Origin: Lacticaseibacillus absianus
GTDB taxonomy: Bacteria; Bacillota; Bacilli; Lactobacillales; Lactobacillaceae
DNA length: 64,000 nucleotides
Assembly (NCBI RefSeq): GCF_013407595.1
Contig: NZ_JABEKX010000001.1
Location: 266,522 to 330,521, forward strand
Direction: 5' to 3'
Each line of letters opens with the position of its first letter. Position 1 is the stretch's first letter. The notes under the pieces are model-generated. The model was not told the DNA's origin and did not search any database. It was given only the letters and a program-made list of their open reading frames with translations. Shown here piece after piece: positions 1 to 7,879 of this stretch. A program made the translations under genes and the position numbers.

Positions 1-136
1 CCTGGATATGGTTATACACTACAACCGTTTTGTTGGTGTCAATCTTAACTTGAAAGGCCTTGGTGGCAGTGCTCAGTGGCGCCCGCCGCTGGTCATCCTC
101 TAATTTGATCCGAACAATCTCAGGTTTCTCATCCAT
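1..136 (-). CDS. IS66-type accessory ORF, 3' end outside window
   Basis: An ATG preceded by GAGGT opens a reading frame that runs leftward off the window; the first 45 residues are visible (start MDEKPEIVRIKLEDD). It lies just inside an IS66-like terminal repeat (203-223), where the first short accessory gene of such elements sits, ahead of tnpB and tnpC. I assign it by position rather than by a recognised motif. Its role in transposition is not known to me. Confidence 0.5.
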   Translation of the reverse strand, partial: MDEKPEIVRIKLEDDQRRAPLSTATKAFQVKIDTNKTVVVYNHIQ

Positions 137-223
137 AAAATTACCTCACCAATTTAGATTTGATGAGGCAATCATACTGCCCGGCAAGGGGCAATCATAT
201 CCGGTCTGTTATTGGGTGCTTAC
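1..223 (-). mobile_element. IS66-family element, 5' end only (element A)
   Basis: The terminal repeat at 203-223 reads outward as GTAAGCACCCAATAACAGAC on the minus strand and is followed by a leader and a short ORF. This is the upstream end of an IS66-like element transcribed leftward out of the window. The matching far end is not visible. Confidence 0.6.
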
Positions 224-259
224 TATGCCCTTTCATTCGTAAGCACCCAATAACTGACC
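203..259. repeat. Facing IS66 terminal inverted repeats with 15-nt spacer
   Basis: Two 21-nt ends, 203-223 and 239-259, are inverted copies of each other (core GTAAGCACCCAATAAC) with one difference, separated by 15 nt. The left belongs to the 5' end of element A and the right to the 3' end of element B, so the two elements lie head to tail. A degenerate third copy, 16 of 21 identical, lies inside element B at 282-302. Confidence 0.7.
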
Positions 260-310
260 GCATATGAATCCCGCTCGTAAGGTAGGCACCTAGTAATCGA
301 CCGCTGAAAT

Positions 311-345
311 AGGCCCGCAATCTCGTCTTTTGAGATTGCGGGCCT
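311..345 (-). terminator. Hairpin at the IS66 3' end
   Basis: The arms 312-324 and 332-344 form a perfect 13-bp stem with a 7-nt loop, just downstream of the tnpC stop. There is no clear U-run on the minus strand, so termination is inferred from position. Confidence 0.5.
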
Positions 346-354
346 TCGTATTCT

Positions 355-1692
355 TTAAACGATTGATTCTACGTTTGAACTGTTAGTCTTTAAATTCCAT
401 GGCAAACACGCCTCCAACGATTCCGTTTTTGCGAATGTTGGTAGCTGTGAGACAATCTCTAACAGTTGTGTGATGTAGTTCCGCGGATCGATCCCATTGG
501 CTTTCGCGGTTTCAACCACGGTCATCCAGATGGCGTTGGCTTCGGCACCTTTTGGACTAGTGCTAAACAGCCAGTTTTTCCGGCCAATCACATAACTCTT
601 CATGTTGCGCTCAGAAGCGTTATTACTTAAATCGATTTCCCCAAATTCTAGGACGCGATTTAATGCGACACGTTGCCCCTGCGCATACGCCAATGCTTTA
701 CCTAGACGATCTTTTGGTAAAGTCTCGACATGATCACACCACTCCCAAAAGTGCTCGATCAACGGTTTAAGCACCACTTGACGCTTTTCCAGGCGTGATG
801 CGCTATCTAAGCCTGCCCAATTCCGTTCGAGTTCAAACATCTGATTGAGTAGCTTCAAGCCCAGCGTCATCTTCTTAGTGTTCTTGAAATCATCGAAGAA
901 CTTACGCCGTACATGCGCCCAACAACCAACGCGAGTGATTGAATCACCCAGAAGATTGTAGCCGGCGTAGCCGTCGCATTGTAGGACACCAGGAAAGCCA
1001 CTGTATAAGTTCTGAGCGAATTTCCCGGAGCGAGTATTCGCATAGGCATACATGACGACTGGCGTTTCGCACCGCGTGATACTACGGGCTACCCAAATAT
1101 ACGACTTGCTCTGCGCCGACTTGCCAGGCTCTTGAAGTACCTGATAAGGGGTCTCATCGCCTTGGAGAAAACCTTGGCTCATCAAGTGGCTACGCATCAG
1201 GTCATAAACTGGCTTCACTAACTCGGCACACTTGATGACCCAATTTGAGATTGTGGTCTCACTTAATAAGACGCCTGCACGCTGCCAATCCTTTAATTGG
1301 CGATAGAGCGGTGTCCCGAGAATGCATTTTTGATGCAAAATCGACGCGATCAACGAAGGCGTCGCAATGCTGTGGGCAATTAATGCCTTCGGCGCGTTAC
1401 CACGATAGATATGACTACATCCATCTTCAAGTTCGCAAGTCGAGCACTTGTAGGTCTTCTCATAGATTTTCTCGACAAACAAACGCCCTGGGATTCGATG
1501 AACGACCTCGCGAACAAAGTGAGTGCCTACCAATTTCAATTCATGACCATGTTCACTGTGTTCATCGGTTTTGGAAACAAAGGTGGTTCTTACCGGTAGA
1601 TCATTCGCCAACAACTGCTGCCGAGTAGATTTCGGCTTTCTTAGCTGCTGCGGTTCATCATCTGTTACTGCTTCGCTTTGTTGCCCAGTTTG
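355..1692 (-). pseudogene. tnpC: IS66 transposase (TnpC), N-terminus lost
   Basis: The DDE transposase core is readable: FLQGDETPYQVL (first Asp), LQCDGYAGYN (second Asp) and NNASERNMKSYVIGRKNW (Glu), plus the zinc-finger-like CSTCELEDGC. The reading frame is open to 1803, but residues upstream of about QTGQQSEAVTDDE do not look like IS66. In another frame they encode the start of an NAD(P)-binding protein. Family members are usually above 500 residues with an N-terminal coiled coil; here roughly 70 residues are missing. The element is probably immobile unless helped in trans. Confidence 0.75.
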
Positions 1693-1822
1693 CGACAATA
1701 TCACCGATATTGTCGTCCGAATCCCCAACATCAATGTAGTTGACAGCGTTGTCCACCGATATAAAGGCATTACCGATTGCTTGCTCCATGTTCCCTTTTC
1801 CACAAATCGTAATTTTAGTCAT
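1692..1822 (-). pseudogene. 5' fragment of an NAD(P)-binding oxidoreductase gene
   Basis: An ATG at 1822 with an AGAGAC-like ribosome site upstream opens a frame starting MTKITICGKGNMEQAIG. This is a Rossmann start with GKGNM in the place of GxGxxG, as in F420-dependent NADP reductase-like proteins. It continues to about DNIGDIV at 1694, where family members go on with the second half of the nucleotide-binding fold. Here the sequence turns into IS66 transposase DNA in another frame and soon stops. The break is an IS66-linked deletion or insertion. Confidence 0.6.
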
Positions 1823-2454
1823 TATACTTCGTCTCTTTCTTTTAGTGAGTTAGGAATATCCTGATTGGCTTATTTAGTCAAGGCGATATTTCGTCAACAC
1901 CCAAACAACTAGCTTGGAAATTAAATCAATAAGAAGATTTCAGAAGGCTTCGAATTTCCGGCAACAAGTAGTTGTGGCGTCATACCTTAATTGCCTTACA
2001 TTGGGCCTCACAATACAAATAGCGGGTCTTCCATATGCTTGCCAAATCCTTAATAGTCTGAACTTGAACGGACCTAGGTTGACCTCAACAGCGTCAAATC
2101 CGTGATCCGAATCTCTGGTCACTGACTAGAGCAGATAAAGAACGCCGAGCACTTGTTACGAAAAGTGGTAGTAATAAAGCCTTTTAATCCATGTTATTCA
2201 CTTCGAATGCGTTATAGGACTTACATTCCGTGTATATGTAAGCAGAAATTTGAATTGGCATAAATCGGAATTGCTTACGAGGTGTTCTACAAAGACGGTT
2301 AGTGACTTGGTGATTAGTGGAGGCTCAGAATTTTTGAGGAGCGTAAAGTGCCTTAAATATTAGGAAACCATTACATTTCAGAGCTTTGGTTTCAAATACG
2401 CTGTAAAAGCTGTCTGTATATGGTGAGAGCAAAAGTTCTCAAATCTTTTTGAAA
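1823..2454. other. AT-rich gap without a supported gene
   Basis: There is no start with a ribosome site and no long frame. On the minus strand a short frame reading LASIWKTRYLYCEAQCKAIK, ending near 1980, may be the tail of a decayed gene with a frameshift just upstream. It is too short to name. The stretch separates the IS66 remains from the mobilizable element and is visibly AT-rich. Confidence 0.4.
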
Positions 2455-2540
2455 GGAGGTAGCCTTGCCGCCGTGCGCGGCGTGCAGCGCGAAAGCCGCT
2501 AGCGCGAGCGGCGGCGGTCGGCGTTAGCCGGCCGTCATCA

Positions 2541-2572
2541 GCCCCCAGTGTCTAATAGGGGGGCGATAGTAT
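2541..2572 (+). other. Candidate oriT hairpin for the relaxase
   Basis: CCCCC (2542-2546) and GGGGGG (2558-2563) form a stem closing a loop containing TCTAATA, followed by CGATAGTATGAC, about 120 bases upstream of the relaxase. A C5/G6 stem around TCTAA is how I recall the origins of MobT relaxases in Tn916/ICESt3-type elements. The 2455-2535 stretch before it is an unusually GC-rich palindromic patch in AT-rich DNA. Nicking is not shown. Confidence 0.5.
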
Positions 2573-2680
2573 GACAGAATAAACCTGCTAGGCAGAAATA
2601 AACCGCGCAAGACCGGCGTTTTGCTAGAAATATTACGCAAAATTAGCGTCCGATTAGTTCACATCGAAAGGAATGACAAA

Positions 2681-3967
2681 ATGCAAAAGGATTTAACGCT
2701 TGTTAATCCACAAAGCTTCTCGTGGTTAGACGAGCTGGAAGAATTCAAAGATGCCTATGGCATCACACAGCAACAATTAGCCGATACAACGGGATATCGT
2801 CGCGAGTACATCAACGCCTTAATCAGAGGCCGAAAACAGCTCACAGCGCAAGCTAAGGCCAAATTAACGACCGCAATGCGCGTACTGACCAAACGGAACA
2901 ACCTAGATTGCTGTATCGACTACTTCCGCGTCACCTTTAAGTCACACGATGCCGAAAACATCATTCAAAAGATATTTCAGATTAGGCCAGAGCACTTCTA
3001 TCATGAGGACTGGGCGTTTTACGGCTACACGCATAAGCTGATCTGTGGTGAGCTAACGGTGATGCTCTCACAACAGCCAGAACGCCGTCACGGTGAATCA
3101 GAAGAAGCGTGGCTAAAACGAGACAAGGGCACGATGATTGAGTTGAGCGGCAAAGGCTGTCGCTATCTGGAAAACTACCTTAGCGGGCAAAAACGCTCGT
3201 GGTATGACGTCTTCGTGGCCTGCAAAGAACTACATGGTCACTTCAAGCGAATTGACCTCGCGATCAATGACCGTCATGGCGTCCTCGACATTCCAGAATT
3301 GATTGAGAAGTATCGAAACGACGAATACCGCTCGCGTTTCAAAGGTGGCAAAATTCATCGCTCGGATCGTGACCACAAGGAGGGAAACACCTTAGAGTTA
3401 GGCTCACGCCAAAGTGGTGTCCACATGGTGATTTACGAAAAGGACTTTGAGCAGTGGCAAAAGCAAAACGTGTTACTAGAAGACAAGTTACCGATTGAAG
3501 AACAACCAATTAAGAATCGTTTTGAAGTGCGGCTAACTGATGAACGGGCTGATTCAGGTATTGAGGCGTTACTGTCAACTCGCGACCCTGAAAAGGTTAT
3601 CTTCGGCATCATCAACCATTATATTTGCTTTCTCACCCCTACCAAAAGTAAGAGTAAGCAAAGCTGGCCGATTGACCCACGATGGGCAACCTTTATTGGT
3701 GCTAATCGGGACAAGTTATCCCTAACCGTTGACCCGCAACCCTTCGACTTTACGACAACTGTTGGCTGGCTCAAGAAGCAAGTGAGTTCCTCGCTGAAAC
3801 TGATTGTGATTTTAGACGAGATGTTAGGAACGCACACGCTTGATGAAATTATTGACGCTGGCAAACTAAGTCCACGGCAAATCGATTTGATTCAGCATTA
3901 TCAAAATGGCAACTGTGGCGCCTACCTAGACGATTTTGAAGCAAAAGAAAAACAAAGCAACGAATGA
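2681..3967 (+). CDS. mobT: MobT-type relaxase (Rep_trans domain)
   Basis: A 428-residue protein with an N-terminal XRE-like helix-turn-helix (about residues 17-65, ITQQQLADTTGYRREYINAL). It is followed by a Rep_trans-type initiator/relaxase domain with FKRIDLAINDRHG and NRFEVRLTDERAD. The HTH plus Rep_trans layout is that of MobT relaxases (Orf20 of Tn916, NicK of ICEBs1), which nick oriT and stay bound to the DNA end. The ATG at 2681 is chosen because GAAAGGA lies 7-13 bases upstream; a longer frame from 2621 has no such site. It could also support rolling-circle replication of the excised element. Confidence 0.8.
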   Translation: MQKDLTLVNPQSFSWLDELEEFKDAYGITQQQLADTTGYRREYINALIRGRKQLTAQAKAKLTTAMRVLTKRNNLDCCIDYFRVTFKSHDAENIIQKIFQIRPEHFYHEDWAFYGYTHKLICGELTVMLSQQPERRHGESEEAWLKRDKGTMIELSGKGCRYLENYLSGQKRSWYDVFVACKELHGHFKRIDLAINDRHGVLDIPELIEKYRNDEYRSRFKGGKIHRSDRDHKEGNTLELGSRQSGVHMVIYEKDFEQWQKQNVLLEDKLPIEEQPIKNRFEVRLTDERADSGIEALLSTRDPEKVIFGIINHYICFLTPTKSKSKQSWPIDPRWATFIGANRDKLSLTVDPQPFDFTTTVGWLKKQVSSSLKLIVILDEMLGTHTLDEIIDAGKLSPRQIDLIQHYQNGNCGAYLDDFEAKEKQSNE

Positions 3968-4098
3968 ACGCGATTGCCGCGCTGACCCGAAACTTTGCCC
4001 TAGACAAGCTAAGTATATCATGGTCAGTAAAATGCGGCGATCTCCAATTTGAAAAAGGAGAATATTATGCCAGCATACCTGACCCTGACACGGGCTGA
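3964..4098 (+). CDS. Possible 44-residue ORF overlapping the relaxase stop
   Basis: ATGA overlaps the relaxase stop codon and opens a frame starting MNAIAALTRNFALDKLSISW. It ends inside the DUF3173 gene in another frame. The ATGA overlap suggests translational coupling, but the frame has no recognisable domain and half of it shadows the next gene. It could be chance. Confidence 0.25.
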   Translation: MNAIAALTRNFALDKLSISWSVKCGDLQFEKGEYYASIPDPDTG

Positions 4099-4309
4099 TT
4101 TAATCAAGCTGGGATACAGTCCAGCGCAAGCAAGCCGTATCATCAAAATGGCAAAAGAGTTGTTGCTCAAACGTGGCCTTGGATGGTACGGTAAGAAAGG
4201 CGTAGACCGTGTTCCAGTGGAAGCAGTAGACGCAGTATTAGGCTTGAAACTAAGCCAACTTGAGGGTGCACCAAGTGGCCTTTCCGCAGTTAAGGAGGAA
4301 CTATCTTGA
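4067..4309 (+). CDS. DUF3173 protein, excisionase-like
   Basis: An 80-residue protein reading PAYLTLTRADLIKLGYSPAQ and a conserved GLGWYGKKGVDRVP, characteristic of DUF3173 proteins that sit directly before integrases in Gram-positive integrative elements. The role is probably recombination directionality, inferred from position. The ATG at 4067 follows AAAAAGGAG by 6 nt; an in-frame TTG at 4049 lies before the ribosome site and is rejected. Its TGA overlaps the integrase TTG (TTGA), indicating coupled translation. Confidence 0.75.
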   Translation: MPAYLTLTRADLIKLGYSPAQASRIIKMAKELLLKRGLGWYGKKGVDRVPVEAVDAVLGLKLSQLEGAPSGLSAVKEELS

Positions 4310-5439
4310 CTACGAAAGACCATATTACAAAACAAGCGGACGGCACTTTTAGCTTCCGCGTGAGCTTAGGAACTGACAAACGGACTGGCAAGCGAATTCA
4401 AAAACGCGCCAGCGGCTTCAAAACGAAAACGGAGGCGAAAAAAGCAAGAGTTGCAATGTTGGCAGCTGGGGTCGACGATGATGAGGACATCAAGAAGACG
4501 AAGTTTGGCGAGTTTATGGAGGACGTGTTCAAACCTTGGTACAAAACCCAAGTGAAACCACGCACCTACCGCCAACGGTTAGTTTTGATGAACACCGATT
4601 ATCTGACTAGGTTCAACGACATTATCATTGACCAAATTCGGCCGATTGATGTGCAACATTGGCAAGTCAGCGTACTCAAAGACTGTAAGCAATCCTATGC
4701 GCGTACCATCAACATTATGTTAGGCCAAGTGCTTGAACGTGCTAAGGCGCTTGGTATCATCACTGAAAATCCCGTGCGGGTCGTTGGCCTCATCAAAAAG
4801 AAGAAAGCAAAAATCAAGTTCTGGACGCAAGCTGACTTCCAAAAGGTACTCGCCAAAACGAATACCGATACGTATACAGGACGCTTTGATCACACGATGT
4901 TGTGGTTCATGTTTATGTCTGGCTTGCGAAGCGGTGAAGCACGGGCATTAAAGTGGACAGACGTTGATCTCGAAGCTAAGACCGTGAACGTCAATAAGAC
5001 GATGGACTATCACAACCGCAACTGGTTTGAAACGCCCGCGCCAAAGACTGCCGCTAGCCGCCGCACCGTGGCGCTTGATGACGATACCGTTACGTGCTTA
5101 GGCGCGTGGCAGGACGCACAAGCGGTAATGGTGAATTCCGAGTGGGTATTCTCACTTAATGGAATTCCGTGCTCTGACCAGCAATTTATCGCCATTGTGG
5201 ACACTTACAGCGATGCGGCCAAGGTTCAGCGGATTACCGTGCACGGCCTCCGCCACTCGCATGTGTCGCTGTTGATCAGCCTTGGTGAAAATCCACTCCA
5301 GATTAAAGAGCGTCTGGGGCATGAGGATATCGAAACGACACTCGGTACTTACGGTCATCTCTACCCAAACAGTAACTTTGAAGTCGCAAAAAAGCTCAAC
5401 GGGATATTCTCCAAAGAGGTGCCCGATGAGCCAAAATAA
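4306..5439 (+). CDS. int: Tyrosine site-specific integrase
   Basis: A 377-residue phage-type integrase. An N-terminal arm-binding domain (about 1-60, DGTFSFRVSLGTDKRTGKR) resembles that of Tn916 Int, followed by a core-binding SAM-like segment and a catalytic domain. Catalytic residues are visible: Arg in MSGLRSGEARAL (about 208), HGLRHSH (about 312), LGHEDIETT (about 340) and Tyr in GTYGHLY (about 349). It starts with TTG after AAGGAGGAACTATC. It would integrate and excise the element. The set of active-site residues is complete, so the protein is predicted to be active. Confidence 0.9.
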   Translation: MTTKDHITKQADGTFSFRVSLGTDKRTGKRIQKRASGFKTKTEAKKARVAMLAAGVDDDEDIKKTKFGEFMEDVFKPWYKTQVKPRTYRQRLVLMNTDYLTRFNDIIIDQIRPIDVQHWQVSVLKDCKQSYARTINIMLGQVLERAKALGIITENPVRVVGLIKKKKAKIKFWTQADFQKVLAKTNTDTYTGRFDHTMLWFMFMSGLRSGEARALKWTDVDLEAKTVNVNKTMDYHNRNWFETPAPKTAASRRTVALDDDTVTCLGAWQDAQAVMVNSEWVFSLNGIPCSDQQFIAIVDTYSDAAKVQRITVHGLRHSHVSLLISLGENPLQIKERLGHEDIETTLGTYGHLYPNSNFEVAKKLNGIFSKEVPDEPK

Positions 5440-5631
5440 TTTGAAAAGGGTCAAAACTGTGCCACCGTAAAATCGATGGTGCTAGAAACGTTGATACCAC
5501 GGGACGGGCGCGAAATGCGCGATTGTTCCCGGGAAATACGTGCGGGTGTGAGACGGCCGCGAACACGATGCCGATGGCACGTCGCGGTGGGTGCAGTACA
5601 GCTAACTGGCAACTGAATGGAGGTCACAGAG

Positions 5632-5835
5632 ATGGCAACAACGGGTCAATGTCCGTGGTGCGGTGGCACCGATTTTGTCGAAGCGAAGCATATGCCTTAC
5701 CAGAATATCGCCCCAGAGAGCAGCACGCTGGCGCTCGTCGGCCGGGGCGACTTGCGGTATACGGTGTGCCGCGACTGTGGCACGATCGTCCGGACCTATG
5801 TCTCGGATGTCGCGAAAGTCCGGCGGTGGCGCTGA
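5632..5835 (+). CDS. Small zinc-ribbon protein
   Basis: A 67-residue protein with two CxxC knuckles, CPWCG near the start and CRDCG near residue 51, the layout of a zinc ribbon. Such proteins are common in lactobacilli and their role is unknown; nucleic-acid binding is a guess. The ATG at 5632 follows GGAGG by 8 nt; an upstream in-frame ATG at 5617 overlaps that ribosome site. It is monocistronic and followed directly by hairpin repeat A. Confidence 0.7.
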   Translation: MATTGQCPWCGGTDFVEAKHMPYQNIAPESSTLALVGRGDLRYTVCRDCGTIVRTYVSDVAKVRRWR

Positions 5836-5851
5836 CGCGTCGAACATGACA

Positions 5852-6014
5852 GGGGCTGTGCCATAACGCGGTTTTAGCCCAGAGTATAAGAGAGACCCCC
5901 TGCAAAACCCGAACTTAGGTTTTGCAGGGGGTCTCTCTTATACGGCTAGGGCGTTGTGTTATGGCACGTAACGTTCTGGAATAGTCGTGCCACCAGGGGT
6001 TATGTCACAATCCC
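5852..6014 (+). repeat. Modular hairpin repeat, copy A
   Basis: A left module beginning GGGGCTGTGCCATAACGCGG is followed by a perfect 26-bp hairpin (5884-5909 with 5918-5943, 8-nt loop). A right module then holds GTTCTGGAATAGTCGTGCCA and ends GTCACAATCCC. The two ends form an imperfect inverted repeat. The copy lies between convergent genes. It is the cleanest copy of the family also seen at 6476, 10842, 14119, 18236, 58914, 59866 and 61346. Confidence 0.85.
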
Positions 6015-6030
6015 GTTCGTGTGCGATGCG

Positions 6031-6438
6031 CTAGAAGGTCAGCGTGTCATCGCCGACCTGGGCTTCATCGAAGGTCGCCGCAAAGACAGCCATGTTCTCG
6101 CGGTATTCCGGCGAGAAGCGGGCGAAGCTCGGGTACTTCGCGTCCATCGCCGCGAAAAAGGCGCTGCGGTCGGCCGCCGCTTCGCAGTGCGCGCCGGTGA
6201 CGCGGATGGTCTGGAAGTTGACCGGGACGGTCTCGAAGGAGACCGTCGGGTTGGCCTTCAACTCGGCGACCTTGGCGGCGGTGCCCGCGGTGCCGAAGTA
6301 GATCGTGTTGGCCTGATCCGGGAAGTGCATGAAGAAGACGAAGCGAACGCTTGGCGTGTGGCCGGCGGTCGTCTCAGTCGCCAAGGCGATCATTTCAGCG
6401 TTGGCGAGCAGGTCGTGGTACGTTTCTTGAGTGGACAT
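6031..6438 (-). CDS. Pyridoxamine 5'-phosphate oxidase-like flavin-binding protein
   Basis: A 135-residue single-domain protein with the split-barrel fold pattern of PNPOx-like proteins: AEMIALATETTAGHTPSVRF, FMHFPDQANTIYFGTAGTAA and the C-terminal segment. It is too short for PdxH. These proteins bind FMN, F420 or haem and reduce small molecules; the substrate here is unknown. The ATG at 6438 follows AGGAGGCTTATCG. The longer open frame upstream runs into repeat copy B and is not coding. It probably stands alone. Confidence 0.7.
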   Translation of the reverse strand: MSTQETYHDLLANAEMIALATETTAGHTPSVRFVFFMHFPDQANTIYFGTAGTAAKVAELKANPTVSFETVPVNFQTIRVTGAHCEAAADRSAFFAAMDAKYPSFARFSPEYRENMAVFAATFDEAQVGDDTLTF

Positions 6439-6475
6439 CGATAAGCCTCCTGTGGTTAGATTCAGGCTCAGTATA

Positions 6476-6573
6476 GCACACCGGTAAGCGCAGCCCTCAG
6501 CCAAACCTGAGTGCGGGTCTTACTGAGGGCTGCGCTGACACTGTAGGCTAAAACCGCGCTATGGCACAGTCCC
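6476..6573 (-). repeat. Modular hairpin repeat, copy B (degenerate)
   Basis: On the minus strand it begins GGGACTGTGCCATAGCGCGG and continues into a hairpin with arms 6487-6500 and 6523-6536 (core AGCGCAGCCCTCA). The apical part of the stem has decayed compared with copy A. It lies between the alcohol dehydrogenase stop and the start of the PNPOx-like gene. Confidence 0.75.
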
Positions 6574-6590
6574 TCGAGCCCGTGCCGCGC

Positions 6591-7712
6591 TTATTCGCCG
6601 GGCACGTAGGTCTCGTCGATCACCAGCACGGGCTTGATCGTCTTGCCCGAGCGGGAGTCAGCGTTGGCCTCGTTGATCTGGTCGAAGGAATAGAACTTCT
6701 CGGTCTTGTCGAAGTCGAACAGGCCCATTTTGTAGAAGTCGATCAGACGCGGGATGTCGATCTGCGGGATGGAATCGCCCATGTTGACGCCGACGATCTT
6801 CTTGTCGTCGACGCACAGGTCGTTCCAGGTGTCCACGTCGATGTGATGCGGGGTGACGGCGATGGTCGCCGTCGTGCCGCCTTGCGCGAGGACTTTGATC
6901 GAGCTCTCCATTACCGCGGTGACGCCGGTGGTGTCGACTGCCCAGTCGACGCCGCGGCCACCGGTCAGGTCCTTCACGGCCTGAACGACGTCGATGCCCT
7001 TGGAGTTGATCGTGTCCGTCGCGCCGAGTTCCTTGGCCAGCTCGAGGCGGGAATCCACGATATCGATGCCGATGACCTTGACGCAGCCGGAGATCCGGCC
7101 AGCCATCATGGCCGCCAGACCGACCGCACCGGTCCCGAACACGGCGATGGTGTCGCCGGGCCGCGGCTTCAGGGTGTTCAAGACGGTGCCGGAGCCGGTC
7201 ACGTAGCCGCAACCCAGCGGACCGAGCTTGCGCAGATCCAGGGCCTTATCGACTTTGACCGCGTTGCGCTCGCGAACGACGGTCGTGGTGGTGAAGGAGC
7301 TCTGGTCGAACATGTCGGCGATGTGCTGGCCGTTTTCGGTAAAGTGGCTGGTGCCATCTGGTCGGATCCCGGATAGGTTGTTGTGCGCGTAGTTCTCGCA
7401 CTGCGTCGGGATACCCTTCAGGCAGGACTTACAGTTCCCGCAGGCGTAGAAGGACAGGACCACGTGGTCACCGGGCTGGAACTGGGTGACTTCCGGCCCG
7501 ACCTTCTCCACGATCCCCGAGCCTTCGTGCCCGAGCACGATCGGGTAGTCGATGATGGCGTCGCCGATGCGCAGGGCTTCGTCGGAGTGGCAGATCCCAC
7601 TGGCGACCATGTGCACCTGGATATCGTCTGGGCCCATCTCGGCCAACTCGATATCGTCTTTGATCTCGAAGTCGGCGTTTTGCTGCTGAACAACTGCTGC
7701 TTTGATCTTCAT
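6591..7712 (-). CDS. Zinc-dependent alcohol dehydrogenase (MDR family)
   Basis: A 373-residue medium-chain dehydrogenase. Catalytic zinc ligands are Cys in ASGICHSDE, GHEGSG and a later Cys in GPLGCGY. Structural zinc cysteines are in YACGNCKSCLKGIPTQC. The Rossmann motif is VFGTGAVGLAAM, followed by IGIDIVDSR with Asp favouring NAD. The domain layout matches class III/aryl-alcohol dehydrogenases that interconvert alcohols and aldehydes. The start is ATG at 7712 (MKIKAAVV), 8 nt after AAAGGAG; a second ATG at 7715 is possible. A cre-like site lies upstream, so carbon catabolite control is likely. Confidence 0.9.
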   Translation of the reverse strand: MKIKAAVVQQQNADFEIKDDIELAEMGPDDIQVHMVASGICHSDEALRIGDAIIDYPIVLGHEGSGIVEKVGPEVTQFQPGDHVVLSFYACGNCKSCLKGIPTQCENYAHNNLSGIRPDGTSHFTENGQHIADMFDQSSFTTTTVVRERNAVKVDKALDLRKLGPLGCGYVTGSGTVLNTLKPRPGDTIAVFGTGAVGLAAMMAGRISGCVKVIGIDIVDSRLELAKELGATDTINSKGIDVVQAVKDLTGGRGVDWAVDTTGVTAVMESSIKVLAQGGTTATIAVTPHHIDVDTWNDLCVDDKKIVGVNMGDSIPQIDIPRLIDFYKMGLFDFDKTEKFYSFDQINEANADSRSGKTIKPVLVIDETYVPGE

Positions 7713-7768
7713 CATGAACACTCCTTTGTGAGGGTTTTACGTGTTCATTATTTCACTTATTCGAAAAA

Positions 7769-7783
7769 TTGCAAGCGTTTCCA
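7769..7783. promoter_or_regulatory. cre-like site upstream of the alcohol dehydrogenase
   Basis: TTGCAAGCGTTTCCA fits the CcpA operator pattern WTGNAANCGNWNNCW at every position. It lies about 55 bases upstream of the dehydrogenase start, where CcpA binding would affect the promoter. Confidence 0.65.
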
Positions 7784-7879
7784 CTCATGCCTGTCGATCT
7801 GCCCTGAGTCATATCCTTTGTTCACCCGACCGATGCCGCACCAGCTCAGGCTTTGCGGCCGATCTATAGTGGAACAAAT

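Larger units (their letters stand above)
239..1692 (-). mobile_element. IS66-family element B, truncated at its 5' side
   Basis: The element runs from its 3' terminal repeat (239-259) through a terminator-like hairpin to tnpC. It stops near 1692, where the frame joins unrelated coding DNA. The upstream IS66 genes and the N-terminal part of the transposase are missing. This is a decayed element, not an intact one. Confidence 0.65.
2455..5480 (+). mobile_element. Integrative mobilizable element (MobT-DUF3173-integrase)
   Basis: Gene order is candidate oriT, MobT-type relaxase, DUF3173 protein and tyrosine integrase. This is a minimal mobilizable cargo set with no conjugation (type IV secretion) genes, so transfer would need a helper element. 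Base composition is lower in GC than the flanking DNA on the right. I could not find matching direct repeats that mark attL and attR, so both ends are approximate. The right end should lie shortly after the integrase stop at 5439. Confidence 0.7.

Noticed and set aside
1245-1864. Plus-strand frames opposite the IS66 transposase
   Set aside because: They are antisense shadows of the transposase without ribosome sites or recognisable products.
2455-5600. attL and attR direct repeats of the mobilizable element
   Set aside because: No convincing direct repeat of the sequence after the integrase stop was found on the left side, so the ends are left approximate.
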